Origin: an uncultured Christensenellaceae bacterium | GTDB lineage: Bacteria > Bacillota > Clostridia > Christensenellales > Pumilibacteraceae | Length of the DNA stretch: 64,000 nt | Assembly: GCA_910587595.1 (NCBI GenBank) | Contig: CAJULQ010000004.1 | Location: 103,695-167,694 of the forward strand | Reading direction: 5' to 3' | Part shown: in pieces, positions 8,906 through 17,003 of the stretch | How positions within the stretch are numbered: position 1 is the first letter of the stretch | How the letters are laid out: each line of letters starts with the position of its first letter | Notes under the pieces: model-generated | Seen by the model: the letters and a program-made list of their open reading frames with translations, nothing else | What the model was told of the DNA's origin: nothing | Databases searched by the model: none | Program-made: the position numbers and the translations under genes

Positions 8906-9343
8906 ATGTCTATTTGTTTGTTTGTGGGAAAAGACAGCAACAGCAAGTTTTTATGGTGCACGCAAAACAAGGTGCGAAAAATCGTGCGGCGTTTGCTTAA
9001 AGAAGGCGTGCGGGAATTTTGGGCAGAGGGACGCAACGAATTTGAAAGCGGTTGCATTTTCTTGACCGAAAATATGTCGATGTCGGCACAATGCTTTGTT
9101 TTGGCGGAAGATGCGTGCGCGGTGGGGTTTGCGCCGTCGCCCGCGCGCAAAGAATATCTCGGAAAGTGGGCAAACGCCGAGTTTGCCAAAGATATCCCGC
9201 CCGCCGCGATCGTAAACGCGCTTAAGCGGTTACTGCATAAAGCGGACTATATCGTGGCGGGTATGGAACACCAAGACGATTGCGTGGCCGTTGCGGAATA
9301 CGGGCGGGCGTTGGGAAAAACGGTGTACACGGTATTTGCCTGA
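8906..9343 (+). CDS. Hypothetical protein with SLOG/DUF1273-like layout
   Basis: A 145-aa protein with a GGAGG ribosome-binding site. I do not recognise a named family. The order of elements resembles short SLOG/DUF1273-type Rossmann proteins: an N-terminal strand (ICLFVG), then a helix ending VRRLLKEGVREFWAEGRNEF, where relatives read LIEEGVTTFYVGxxGGFD, and a C-terminal strand-helix-strand (KADYIVAGMEHQDDC ... GRALGKTVYTVF). The expected glycine-rich loop is not obvious (EGRNEFES). Cytoplasmic, no membrane segment. The fold assignment is an inference from pattern similarity only. Confidence 0.6.
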   Translation: MSICLFVGKDSNSKFLWCTQNKVRKIVRRLLKEGVREFWAEGRNEFESGCIFLTENMSMSAQCFVLAEDACAVGFAPSPARKEYLGKWANAEFAKDIPPAAIVNALKRLLHKADYIVAGMEHQDDCVAVAEYGRALGKTVYTVFA

Positions 9344-9404
9344 AAGTAGTTTGCGTTTGTGTGCCGCGGGCGGCGTCGCACCGTTGCGGGCGGGGTCTAT
9401 TTTG

Positions 9405-9433
9405 TTGACGGCCACGGCGGAAAATGCTATACT
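9405..9433 (+). promoter_or_regulatory. dnaX promoter (TTGACG-17-TATACT), leaderless geometry
   Basis: TTGACG (9405-9410) and TATACT (9428-9433) are 17 nt apart. The dnaX ATG begins only 6 nt after the -10 box, so transcription would start at or next to the A of ATG. No ribosome-binding site fits in between. Confidence 0.8.
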
Positions 9434-9439
9434 ACCCCT

Positions 9440-10978
9440 ATGAGTTACACGGCGCTATACAGAAAGTACCGTCCGCAAAAATTCGAGGACGTTATAGGGC
9501 AAGACCATATCACGCAAACGCTTATAAATCAGTTGAAAAGCGAGCGGGTGGGGCACGCCTATTTATTCACGGGCAGCAGAGGCACGGGCAAAACCACGTG
9601 CGCCAAGATATTTGCGCGGGCGGTAAACTGCTTGCACCCGCAAAACGGGTCGCCGTGCGGCGAGTGCGACGTGTGCCGCGCGTTGGCCGATGTATCCAAT
9701 ATCGATATTTTGGAGATAGACGCGGCGAGCAACAACCGCGTGGACGAAGTGCGCGAGATCCGCGAGCGGGTAAAGTATCCGCCCGTGAACGGCAAATATA
9801 AAGTATATATCATAGACGAGGTGCACATGCTTACCGACAGCGCGTTCAACGCGCTGCTCAAAACGCTGGAGGAGCCGCCACCGTTTGTCATTTTCATTTT
9901 GGCCACCACCGAGGTGCACAAACTGCCCGCCACCATACTGTCGCGGTGCATGCGTTTCGATTTTCGGTTGGTGTCGTCCGAACTGTTGGCGCAAAATATC
10001 CAAAAGATATTCGATGCCGAGGGCAAAGCGTTCGAACCCGACGCGGTGCGCTACATAGCGGGCGCGGGCGAGGGGAGCGTGCGCGATTCGCTGTCTATCG
10101 CCGACATGTGTGTTAGCCGTTCGGCGGGCAAGCTCACGCTGTCCGACGTGTTGGACGTGTTGGGAGCGGCCGACCGCGGCAAGATCCGCGCGCTCACCAA
10201 AAGCGTGTTAGAGGGCAATGCCCGCGATATTTTGCTGTGTATAGACGAGCTGACGCGTTTGGGTAAATCGGTTTCGCGTATCGGCAAAGACGTGCTCGGT
10301 TGTGCGCGCGATCTGCTGGCGCTCAAGACGGGCGCGGACGTATTGGTGATAGACACGCCCGAAAACATCGAGCAGTTGCGCGCGTTGGCCGAGCAAGCCG
10401 ACGCAGACTCGCTTACCGCCGTTATCCGCATGCTGGGCGCGGTAGACGCCGAGTTGCGCTACAGCGTAAGCCCCAAGATCGTGTTGGAAACGGCGTGCTT
10501 GCGCGCGGGTAAACGCGCCGACGCGCAACCGGACGCCTTGCTTGCGCGCATAGCCAAGTTGGAAAAACGGATAGAAGAACTTGCCGCCCGCGGCGTGGCG
10601 GCGCCCTCTTCGCCCGCGGCGGCCGCAGCGCCGCCCGTTGAGGAGAGCGCGCCCGCAGACGATCGCAACGTGTGGGGTCGGCTGATCACGCATTTTCGCA
10701 AAAACGGGCCGATGAGCGTGTATTCGCTGTTGTGCAACACGCACGACGCGGCGTTGGAAAAGGGGGAGTTGTGCGTGTGCCCCGCGTCCGACGCCGAGTT
10801 TTTGCAGTTTTCCGATCCCGAAACGCAAGAGCAGATTGCGCGCGCCTTGCACGAGATGGGGGCGAACGTAACGTTACGCATAGAGAAACGGGCGGGCAAG
10901 CCCGATATGGACAACGAGATCGACCGTATCAAAAAGATGATGGCGGGCGGCAAAGCCAAAGTGGAAGTAAGGCGATAG
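9440..10978 (+). CDS. dnaX: DNA polymerase III subunits gamma/tau
   Basis: A 512-aa clamp-loader ATPase. It starts with the canonical MSYTALYRKYRPQKFEDVIGQ. Walker A is GSRGTGKTT, a four-Cys zinc module is CLHPQNGSPCGECDVC, Walker B is IIDEVHML and sensor 1 is ATTEVHKLPATILSRC. After residue ~370 comes a low-complexity Ala/Pro linker and a short tau-like tail. The open frame extends upstream to 9359, but that would pass through the promoter; ATG 9440 gives the family start. The mRNA appears leaderless. It heads a dnaX-ybaB-recR cluster, an arrangement conserved in many Bacillota. Confidence 0.97.
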   Translation: MSYTALYRKYRPQKFEDVIGQDHITQTLINQLKSERVGHAYLFTGSRGTGKTTCAKIFARAVNCLHPQNGSPCGECDVCRALADVSNIDILEIDAASNNRVDEVREIRERVKYPPVNGKYKVYIIDEVHMLTDSAFNALLKTLEEPPPFVIFILATTEVHKLPATILSRCMRFDFRLVSSELLAQNIQKIFDAEGKAFEPDAVRYIAGAGEGSVRDSLSIADMCVSRSAGKLTLSDVLDVLGAADRGKIRALTKSVLEGNARDILLCIDELTRLGKSVSRIGKDVLGCARDLLALKTGADVLVIDTPENIEQLRALAEQADADSLTAVIRMLGAVDAELRYSVSPKIVLETACLRAGKRADAQPDALLARIAKLEKRIEELAARGVAAPSSPAAAAAPPVEESAPADDRNVWGRLITHFRKNGPMSVYSLLCNTHDAALEKGELCVCPASDAEFLQFSDPETQEQIARALHEMGANVTLRIEKRAGKPDMDNEIDRIKKMMAGGKAKVEVRR

Positions 10979-11011
10979 GCCTATTATATAGAAAAAAGGA
11001 GAAACGGAACA

Positions 11012-11341
11012 ATGGCGAAATTCAACGGATTCGGCGGTGGCGGCGGATTTAATATGCAACAAATGATGCGGCAAGCGCAAAAGATGCAAGAGCAGATGGC
11101 GCAAGCGCAAGAGGAGTTGGCCGAACTTTCGGTGACGGGCAGCGCGGGCGGCGGCCTGGTGGAGATCACGCTTTCCGGTAAGCGCGACGTGGAAAGCGTG
11201 ACCGTAAATCCCCAAGCGGTGGACCCCGACGACGTGGAAATGCTTGAAGATCTGATCGCGGCGGCGCTCGGCGACGCGCTCGCCAAAGTGGACGAAAAAG
11301 AAAAAGAACTGCTGCCCTACGGCGCGGCGGGGCTTATGTAA
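11012..11341 (+). CDS. Nucleoid-associated protein YbaB/EbfC
   Basis: A 109-aa small DNA-binding protein. It has a Gly/Phe-rich start, a long heptad-like helix (MQQMMRQAQKMQEQMAQAQE) and the family block GGGLVEITLSGKRDVESVTV, ending with a second helix. Members form tweezer-shaped dimers. AAGGAG lies 12 nt upstream of the ATG. It is located between dnaX and recR, as in many bacteria, which is strong contextual support. Confidence 0.95.
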   Translation: MAKFNGFGGGGGFNMQQMMRQAQKMQEQMAQAQEELAELSVTGSAGGGLVEITLSGKRDVESVTVNPQAVDPDDVEMLEDLIAAALGDALAKVDEKEKELLPYGAAGLM

Positions 11342-11345
11342 CGGC

Positions 11346-11930
11346 ATGAAACAGCTCGACTGTATATTGCGGCTATCCAACAAATTTGCCCGCTTGCCGG
11401 GGGTGGGCGCCAAAACGGCGCAACGGTATGCCTATAGTGTGATCGATATGTCGGCGCAAGAGGTGGAAGACTTTTGCGCCGCTTTGCGCGACGTGAAAGC
11501 CGAGGTGCGCTATTGCGCCGAGTGCGGCAACTTTACGGACAAAGAGGTGTGCGATATTTGCGCGCGCCGCGACAAAAACGTGATCTGCGTGGTAGCCTAT
11601 CCCAAAGACGTTTTGGCGCTCGAACGCGTGTCGGGCTATCGCGGCGTGTATCACGTGTTGCACGGCACGCTTTCGCCGCTCGAAGGGCGCGGCCCCGACG
11701 CGTTGCGTATCAAAGAACTGTTAGCGCGGATAGACGGCGCGGACGAAGTGATATTGGCCACCAACCCCGACGTGGAGGGCGAGGCCACCGCCATGTATTT
11801 GGCGCGGCTGCTTAAACCCATGGGCGTGAAAGTAACGCGTATTGCCCAAGGCATCAGCATGGGCAGCGAACTCGAATACGCCGACGAGGTAACGCTTATG
11901 CGCGCGCTCGAAAAGCGCACGCCGCTGTAA
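11346..11930 (+). CDS. recR: Recombination protein RecR
   Basis: A 194-aa recombination-mediator subunit that acts with RecF/RecO at ssDNA gaps. It has the helix-hairpin-helix (FARLPGVGAKTAQRYAY), a four-Cys zinc finger (YCAECGNFTDKEVCDIC) and a TOPRIM domain (VILATNPDVEGEATAMYLA), then the Walker-like GISMGSELEYADEVT. Complete and of normal length. Only 4 nt separate it from ybaB. Confidence 0.97.
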   Translation: MKQLDCILRLSNKFARLPGVGAKTAQRYAYSVIDMSAQEVEDFCAALRDVKAEVRYCAECGNFTDKEVCDICARRDKNVICVVAYPKDVLALERVSGYRGVYHVLHGTLSPLEGRGPDALRIKELLARIDGADEVILATNPDVEGEATAMYLARLLKPMGVKVTRIAQGISMGSELEYADEVTLMRALEKRTPL

Positions 11931-11935
11931 AATAA

Positions 11936-12757
11936 ATGATAGAGATAAAGAACGTACAATATATTTACAACGCGGGCGGCGACGACACCAAAGAGGCGCT
12001 CCGCGACGTGTCGCTCACCGTGCAAGACGGCGAGTTTGTGGCGCTGTGCGGACACAACGGCAGCGGCAAGTCCACTTTGGCCAAGCTGATGAACGGGTTG
12101 ATAGAACCCACGCGCGGCACCGTAACGGTGGACGGGCTTGTGACCTCCGACAAAAAAAATCTGTTCGATATCCGCAAAACGGTGGGCGTGGTGTTTCAAA
12201 ACCCCGACAACCAAATGGTGGCGTCCGTCATCGAGGACGACGTGGCGTTCGGCCCCGAAAATCTGGGGCTGCCGCCCGCCCAAATAGAAGAACGGGTGCA
12301 GTGGGCGCTTGCGAGCGTGGGCATGCAAGAGCACCGCAAGGGCACGCCGTTTCGGCTGTCGGGCGGGCAAAAACAGCGCATTGCCATTGCGGGCGTGCTG
12401 GCCATCAAGCCGCGCGTGATGGTTTTAGACGAAAGCACCGCCATGCTCGATCCCGTGGGGCGAGAGGAAGTGCTCGAAGTGGTCACGCGGCTTAACCGCG
12501 AAGAGGGCATGACGGTGATCATGATAACGCACTTTATGGAAGAGGCGGCGCTGGCCGACCGTATCGTTGTTTTAAACCGCGGCATGGTGGCGGGCGAGGG
12601 CGGCAAAGAGATATTTGCCGATCGCGCGCTCATAGAAAACGCGGGGTTGGAGTTGCCGCTCTCGGCCCGCGTGGCCGCCGATCTAAGGGAGCGCGGCCTT
12701 GCGTTAGACGGCAACGTCACGTTGCCCGAGGAGCTTATAAACGCACTATGCCGATAA
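11936..12757 (+). CDS. ecfA1: ECF transporter ATPase EcfA1
   Basis: A 273-aa ABC ATPase that powers vitamin uptake together with EcfA2, EcfT and interchangeable S components. Walker A is GHNGSGKST, the Q-loop is VFQNPDNQMVAS (an EcfA hallmark), the signature is LSGGQKQRIAIAG and Walker B is VMVLDESTAMLD. The start lies 5 nt after recR. It overlaps ecfA2 by 10 nt. No substrate-binding S component is encoded nearby, so this is a shared group-II energising module. Confidence 0.95.
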   Translation: MIEIKNVQYIYNAGGDDTKEALRDVSLTVQDGEFVALCGHNGSGKSTLAKLMNGLIEPTRGTVTVDGLVTSDKKNLFDIRKTVGVVFQNPDNQMVASVIEDDVAFGPENLGLPPAQIEERVQWALASVGMQEHRKGTPFRLSGGQKQRIAIAGVLAIKPRVMVLDESTAMLDPVGREEVLEVVTRLNREEGMTVIMITHFMEEAALADRIVVLNRGMVAGEGGKEIFADRALIENAGLELPLSARVAADLRERGLALDGNVTLPEELINALCR

Positions 12758-13632
12758 AGATAACCGATCTGGAATATGTATACGGCGCGGGCACGCCCTT
12801 TGCCAAGCACGCGCTCAAAAATATAAACCTGACCATAGAGGACGGGGAGTTTTGGGGTGTGATCGGGCACACGGGCAGCGGCAAATCCACGCTGTTTTCG
12901 CACCTTAACGCGCTTACGAGAATACAGCGCGGCACCATAGAGATCGACGAGTTCAAAATGGTGGGAAACGGCGGCAAAAAGTTAAAAAGAAAAAACCGCC
13001 CCGATTTTAAGGCGTTGCGCGCCCGCGTGGGCATGGTTTTTCAGTATCCCGAATACCAACTGTTTGCCGAAACGGTGGCCGAGGACGTGGCGTTCGGCGC
13101 CAAGAACGTGGGCATCAAAGGCGAGGAATTGGACGGCCGCGTGCGCGCCGCCATACAAACGGTGGGGCTTGACTACAACGAGGTGAAAGACCGCAGTCCG
13201 TTCGATCTGTCGGGCGGACAAAAGCGGCGGGTGGCGTTGGCGGGCGTTTTGGCCATGCACCCCAAGATCTTGGTGCTGGATGAGCCCACGGCGGGCTTGG
13301 ATCCGCGCGGTAAAAAGGAAATACTCGATCTTATCTTGCGCGTGAAAAAAGAGTTGTGCCACACCGTTATCATGATTTCGCACAATATGGACGAAGTGGC
13401 GCGGTATTGCGATAAGATCGCGGTGATGGCAGACGGCGAGCTAAAGCTTACGAGCACGCCCGCCGAGCTTTTCACGCAAACCGACCTACTGCAAAGTTTA
13501 CACATAGAAATGCCGGCGGTAACGGCGCTTGCGTGCGAGTTGAACGCCCGCGGGTGCAACGTGTCGCGCGCCGTGCTCACCGAGGAACAGCTTGTGCAAG
13601 AGATACTGCGGGCAAAGGGGGTAGCAACGTGA
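12748..13632 (+). CDS. ecfA2: ECF transporter ATPase EcfA2
   Basis: A 294-aa ABC ATPase partner of EcfA1. It has Walker A GHTGSGKST, Q-loop FQYPEYQLFAETV, signature LSGGQKRRVALAGVLA and Walker B LVLDEPTAGLDP. The Y-P-E-Y-Q-L-F block is typical of EcfA2 and distinguishes it from EcfA1. The start overlaps the 3' end of ecfA1, and the stop overlaps the GTG of ecfT in a GTGA quartet, which indicates translational coupling. Confidence 0.95.
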   Translation: MPIKITDLEYVYGAGTPFAKHALKNINLTIEDGEFWGVIGHTGSGKSTLFSHLNALTRIQRGTIEIDEFKMVGNGGKKLKRKNRPDFKALRARVGMVFQYPEYQLFAETVAEDVAFGAKNVGIKGEELDGRVRAAIQTVGLDYNEVKDRSPFDLSGGQKRRVALAGVLAMHPKILVLDEPTAGLDPRGKKEILDLILRVKKELCHTVIMISHNMDEVARYCDKIAVMADGELKLTSTPAELFTQTDLLQSLHIEMPAVTALACELNARGCNVSRAVLTEEQLVQEILRAKGVAT

Positions 13633-14465
13633 AAGACGTGTCTTTCGGGCAATATTACCCCGTAGAAAGCCCCGTGCACCGCTTGGATCCGCGCGTTAAG
13701 CTGTTGGCGTCGGTGGTGTATATCGTGAGTATGTTTTTTATCCGCAAGTTCACGGGCTTTGCGGTGACGGCGGTGTTTTTGACGGCGGCTATCCTTTGCA
13801 GCCGCGTGCCGCTCGGCAAGGTGTTGCGTTCGGTGCGCGCCGTGCTGTTTTTGGTGGTGTTCACCGTAATCATGAGCGTGCTGTTTTATTCCACCAAAAC
13901 GGAGCAGCCGCTGTGGGCGTGGCGTTTTATCCGCATTTACAAAAAGGGCCTAATAAACGCCGCGCGCATGGGGCTAAGGCTCATCTTTTTGGTGCTCGGA
14001 CCGGCGCTCTTAACGCTCACGACAACGCCCGTGGAACTCACCGACGGATTGGAAAGTTTATTAAAGCCGCTCGCTCTTATGCATCTGCCCGTGCACGAGT
14101 TGGCCATTATCATGAGTATCGCGTTGCGGCTCATTCCCACGCTCACCGAAGAAACCGAAAAGATCATGAACGCGCAAAAGGCGCGTTGCGCCGATTTCGA
14201 CACGGGCAATATCTTTAAGCGCGCCAAAGCGCTGTTGCCCATTTTGATCCCGCTGTTCGTCAGTTCGTTCCGACGCGCCGACGAATTGGCCGACGCCATG
14301 GATTCGCGGTGCTACCGCGGCGCCAAAGGCCGCACGCGCATGAAAGTGCTCAAACTGCACGCGCGCGATTTCGTGGCGGCGTTTGTGATGCTCGCGCTGT
14401 TGTTTGCCGTGCTACTGTTGCGCTACAATTGGTTCGGGTGGGCGTTTATCGGGGTGTTGGTATGA
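13629..14465 (+). CDS. ecfT: ECF transporter transmembrane subunit EcfT
   Basis: A 278-aa integral membrane coupling subunit with about five or six hydrophobic helices. It begins FGQYYPVESPVHRLDPRVKLL, where LDPRxKL is the usual EcfT start. The two cytoplasmic coupling motifs, normally ARG/ARS, read ARC (QKARCADFD) and SRC (MDSRCYRGAKGR). The GTG start (13629) overlaps the ecfA2 stop, and the 3' end overlaps the truA start as ATGA. Upstream in-frame codons lie inside ecfA2 and are unlikely to be used. Confidence 0.93.
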   Translation: MKDVSFGQYYPVESPVHRLDPRVKLLASVVYIVSMFFIRKFTGFAVTAVFLTAAILCSRVPLGKVLRSVRAVLFLVVFTVIMSVLFYSTKTEQPLWAWRFIRIYKKGLINAARMGLRLIFLVLGPALLTLTTTPVELTDGLESLLKPLALMHLPVHELAIIMSIALRLIPTLTEETEKIMNAQKARCADFDTGNIFKRAKALLPILIPLFVSSFRRADELADAMDSRCYRGAKGRTRMKVLKLHARDFVAAFVMLALLFAVLLLRYNWFGWAFIGVLV

Positions 14466-15235
14466 GCACGTATTTGCTCACGCTTGCGTACGACGGCACC
14501 GATTACCACGGTTGGCAACGGCAGAAAGGGGTGCGCACGCTGCAAGAAAGTGTGGAAAGCGCGCTGTCCGATCTAATGGGCGCGCCCGTTTCCGTTACCG
14601 CGTCGGGACGCACCGACGAGGGCGTGCATGCGGCGGGACAAACGGCAAGTTTTTGTTGCGACACGCGCATACCGTGCGAGAAAATAGCGGCCGCGCTCAA
14701 CGCCCGCTTGCCGCGCGACATTCGCGTGCAAAAGTGCGTGCCCGTGCCCGACGGGTTTTGCGCCCGTAGGTCGGCCAAGCAAAAAACATATGTATATCGC
14801 ATGTATGTGTCCGACGTGCCTTTGCCGCACTGCGAGCGCTATGCCTTGCGCATAGAAAAAGCGCCCGATAAGGCGCTGTGGCAACAAGCGTGCAAGCAGA
14901 TAGAGGGCACGCACGATTTTGCGGCGTTTTATTGTTTGGGGTCGTCGGCCAAAACCACCGTGCGCACCGTGTATGCGTGCGACCTTCTCTCGTTTCCCGC
15001 GCAAGGCGCGGAGCCGCCGCGGTGGGAGTTGCGCATTTGCGGCAACGGGTTTTTGTATAAAATGGTGCGGCTTATCGCGGGCGCGATGCTGCGCCTATCG
15101 GACGGCAAGATCGCATGGCAAGATTTTACGGCCGCGCTCAACGGGCAAACGGGGCGCGTGCCCAAGATCCCCGCGCCCGCGCACGGCCTAACGCTGTGGC
15201 AAGTGGCATACGATTTTCTCGATCATACGCCGTAA
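14462..15235 (+). CDS. truA: tRNA pseudouridine(38-40) synthase
   Basis: A 257-aa enzyme that isomerises uridines 38-40 in the tRNA anticodon arm. It has the start LTLAYDGTDYHGWQRQ, the catalytic-Asp motif ASGRTDEGVHAAGQ and FLYKMVRLIAGAML near the C-terminus. The ATG at 14462 overlaps the ecfT stop; the frame opens farther upstream but only within ecfT. It is the last gene of the dnaX-to-truA run and its 3' end overlaps the convergent glycosyltransferase gene by 13 nt. The ecfA1-ecfA2-ecfT-truA order is conserved in Bacillota. Confidence 0.96.
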   Translation: MSTYLLTLAYDGTDYHGWQRQKGVRTLQESVESALSDLMGAPVSVTASGRTDEGVHAAGQTASFCCDTRIPCEKIAAALNARLPRDIRVQKCVPVPDGFCARRSAKQKTYVYRMYVSDVPLPHCERYALRIEKAPDKALWQQACKQIEGTHDFAAFYCLGSSAKTTVRTVYACDLLSFPAQGAEPPRWELRICGNGFLYKMVRLIAGAMLRLSDGKIAWQDFTAALNGQTGRVPKIPAPAHGLTLWQVAYDFLDHTP

Positions 15236-16185
15236 ACGTCGGCGTAATGGCGGGCGGCGTGACAAAATCCTTGCGCGGCGCACAGCGCGGTGGCGCGCAC
15301 CGAGCGGAACGTTTCGCAGTCGGCGTCGCGGGCGGCGCATTCGGGCGTGAACCGCAAGCGGTCGTCTAATATATCGCCCAAAAACGGACTCATAAGCGCG
15401 TATCGCCAAAAGTGGGCGCGATAGGGCACGTCGTCGTAATGCCACGGCTTGCGCGTGCGGCTGTAGTGCACCACCGCGGGGCGCTTGTGTTCTTCGCTTT
15501 GCGGCACCGCGTTCCACGCGGCGTTTAGGTATAACACGCGGTCGCGGCACAGCACGTTGAAATAGTCTTGCGCTTGCGCCACGGGGAAACGTTGCGAATC
15601 CAACAAGTGCAAAAACCGTTCGTACAGATATTCTTGGCGCAACGCGTGCAAATTGAGCAGCAACACGCCGTCGTTAAAATAACTTTGCGGCAGTATGCCC
15701 AGCGTGCGCGAGGCGTAGCGGCGCAACACCGCCGAGCCGTTCGCGTCGGCGTCGGGCACGGCGCCCAACAGATAGCCGCCGAGGTCGGTGGCAAACAGCT
15801 CGGCCACGTCGCCGAGCACCGTGACGTCGGCGTCTAAATACACGGCCTTGTCGTATTGCGGGAACATCTCGGCAATAAACACGCGGTAATAGTCGGCGCC
15901 CAAGTAGGCGTCGCACCGCACGGCGCGGGCGCGGAGCGCGGCCAATTTTTCGGTCACGTCTATAAGCGTTACCGAAACATGCGGCGTGGCCGGCGAAAGC
16001 AACCGCCGCGCGTTGTCCGGCGTTAAGCCGGCGTGCAAAACGTGCACGGCATAGCGATAGCGGCGGGCGGCGTGCGCCGCGAGCGAACACACGGCCACCG
16101 AAAGATAGGGCGCGTAGTTGTCGTCGGCGGCAAAAAACACGGGGATCACATGTTTGTTTTGCGCAGTTGCTTTTTTGGCGTTCAT
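15223..16185 (-). CDS. Glycosyltransferase family 8 protein
   Basis: A 320-aa cytoplasmic GT-A glycosyltransferase. It begins IPVFFAADDNYAPYLSVAV, has the DxD metal site in AVYLDADVTVLGD, the GT8 block YFNDGVLLLNL and the late HYSRTRKPWHYDD. GT8 members move galactose or glucose from UDP-sugars, for instance onto lipopolysaccharide-like or wall glycans; the acceptor here is unknown. The ATG has AAGGAGG upstream. The C-terminal ~45 residues (Cys-rich CAARDADCETF...) are unusual for the family and overlap truA on the other strand. Confidence 0.88.
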   Translation of the reverse strand: MNAKKATAQNKHVIPVFFAADDNYAPYLSVAVCSLAAHAARRYRYAVHVLHAGLTPDNARRLLSPATPHVSVTLIDVTEKLAALRARAVRCDAYLGADYYRVFIAEMFPQYDKAVYLDADVTVLGDVAELFATDLGGYLLGAVPDADANGSAVLRRYASRTLGILPQSYFNDGVLLLNLHALRQEYLYERFLHLLDSQRFPVAQAQDYFNVLCRDRVLYLNAAWNAVPQSEEHKRPAVVHYSRTRKPWHYDDVPYRAHFWRYALMSPFLGDILDDRLRFTPECAARDADCETFRSVRATALCAAQGFCHAARHYADVYGV

Positions 16186-16350
16186 GGCAAAAAACCTCCT
16201 TGCGGATCGTATATGCTTATTGTAAGCAAGCGGACGGAAAAATACAAGAGAATTGCCCCTTTGCGTTTTCTACTCTTTTTTCGCGCGCAAGAGAGTGCGT
16301 TCTCTCTAAAAGAGAGCATGCGAAAACAACTCTCACCACGGTGGAATTGC

Positions 16351-16379
16351 TTGAAAAAACGCGTTACATGTGCTACAAT
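16351..16379 (+). promoter_or_regulatory. Promoter of membrane XRE gene (TTGAAA-17-TACAAT), leaderless geometry
   Basis: TTGAAA (16351-16356) and TACAAT (16374-16379) are 17 nt apart, and the ATG at 16386 starts 6 nt after the -10 box, the same spacing as dnaX. Confidence 0.75.
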
Positions 16380-16385
16380 AGGGGC

Positions 16386-16976
16386 ATGGCGCAAATCAAA
16401 GACAATCTGGCGGCCAATTTGCGCGCGTTGCGCAAAAGTCGTTCGCTCACGCAAATGGAGTTGGCCGAAACGTTGCACTATTCGGACAAGTCCGTTTCCA
16501 AGTGGGAGCACGGCGACGCCATGCCCGACATAGAGGTGTTGGCGGCGCTGGCGGCGTTTTACGGCGTAACGGTGGACTATCTGATCGCCGAGCACGCCGA
16601 GAACGAGGCCGTGCCGTCCGAGGAAGAGGGCGGCGAGCGAAAGCTTACGGGCAACCGCCGTATCATCACGCTGTTGGCCGTGGCGGCGGTGTGGATCGCC
16701 GTGACCGCGGTGTATGTGGCGCTGTTGTTGGCGCACTTGAATATTTGGCAACTCTTTGTGTGGGCGGTGCCCGCGTCCGCGGTGGTGCTCATCGTGTTTT
16801 ACGCGCTGTGGGGCAAGCGGCGGTTTTCGCCCGTGCTCACCTCGGTGCTCGTGTGGACGCTGTTATTGGCCGCCTACTTGCAATTTTGGCGCTACAATCT
16901 GTGGATGCTCGCCATCGTGGGCGTGCCGTTGCAGATCGCCGTGGTGCTGTGGGCCAAACTCAAAAAAAGACGGTAA
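16386..16976 (+). CDS. XRE-family regulator with C-terminal membrane domain
   Basis: A 196-aa protein. Residues 1-65 form a Cro/C1 helix-turn-helix (LAANLRALRKSRSLTQMELA ... DKSVSKWEHGDAMPDIEVL). After an acidic linker it has four hydrophobic helices (RIITLLAVAAVWIAVTAVYV to LWMLAIVGVPLQIAVVLW) and a basic end. This HTH-plus-membrane layout is common in Bacillota, often as an anti-stress or envelope regulator, but the signal is unknown. The frame opens upstream at 16167; the start is placed at 16386 because the domain begins there and a promoter lies directly before it. htpG follows after 27 nt and may be co-transcribed. Confidence 0.85.
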   Translation: MAQIKDNLAANLRALRKSRSLTQMELAETLHYSDKSVSKWEHGDAMPDIEVLAALAAFYGVTVDYLIAEHAENEAVPSEEEGGERKLTGNRRIITLLAVAAVWIAVTAVYVALLLAHLNIWQLFVWAVPASAVVLIVFYALWGKRRFSPVLTSVLVWTLLLAAYLQFWRYNLWMLAIVGVPLQIAVVLWAKLKKRR

Positions 16977-17003
16977 ATCGCTATAAGGAGAAACAATAAA
17001 GTT

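Noticed and set aside
9359..9439. An upstream start for dnaX 27 codons earlier
   Set aside because: It would translate through the -35 and -10 boxes; the family-conserved N-terminus begins at 9440.
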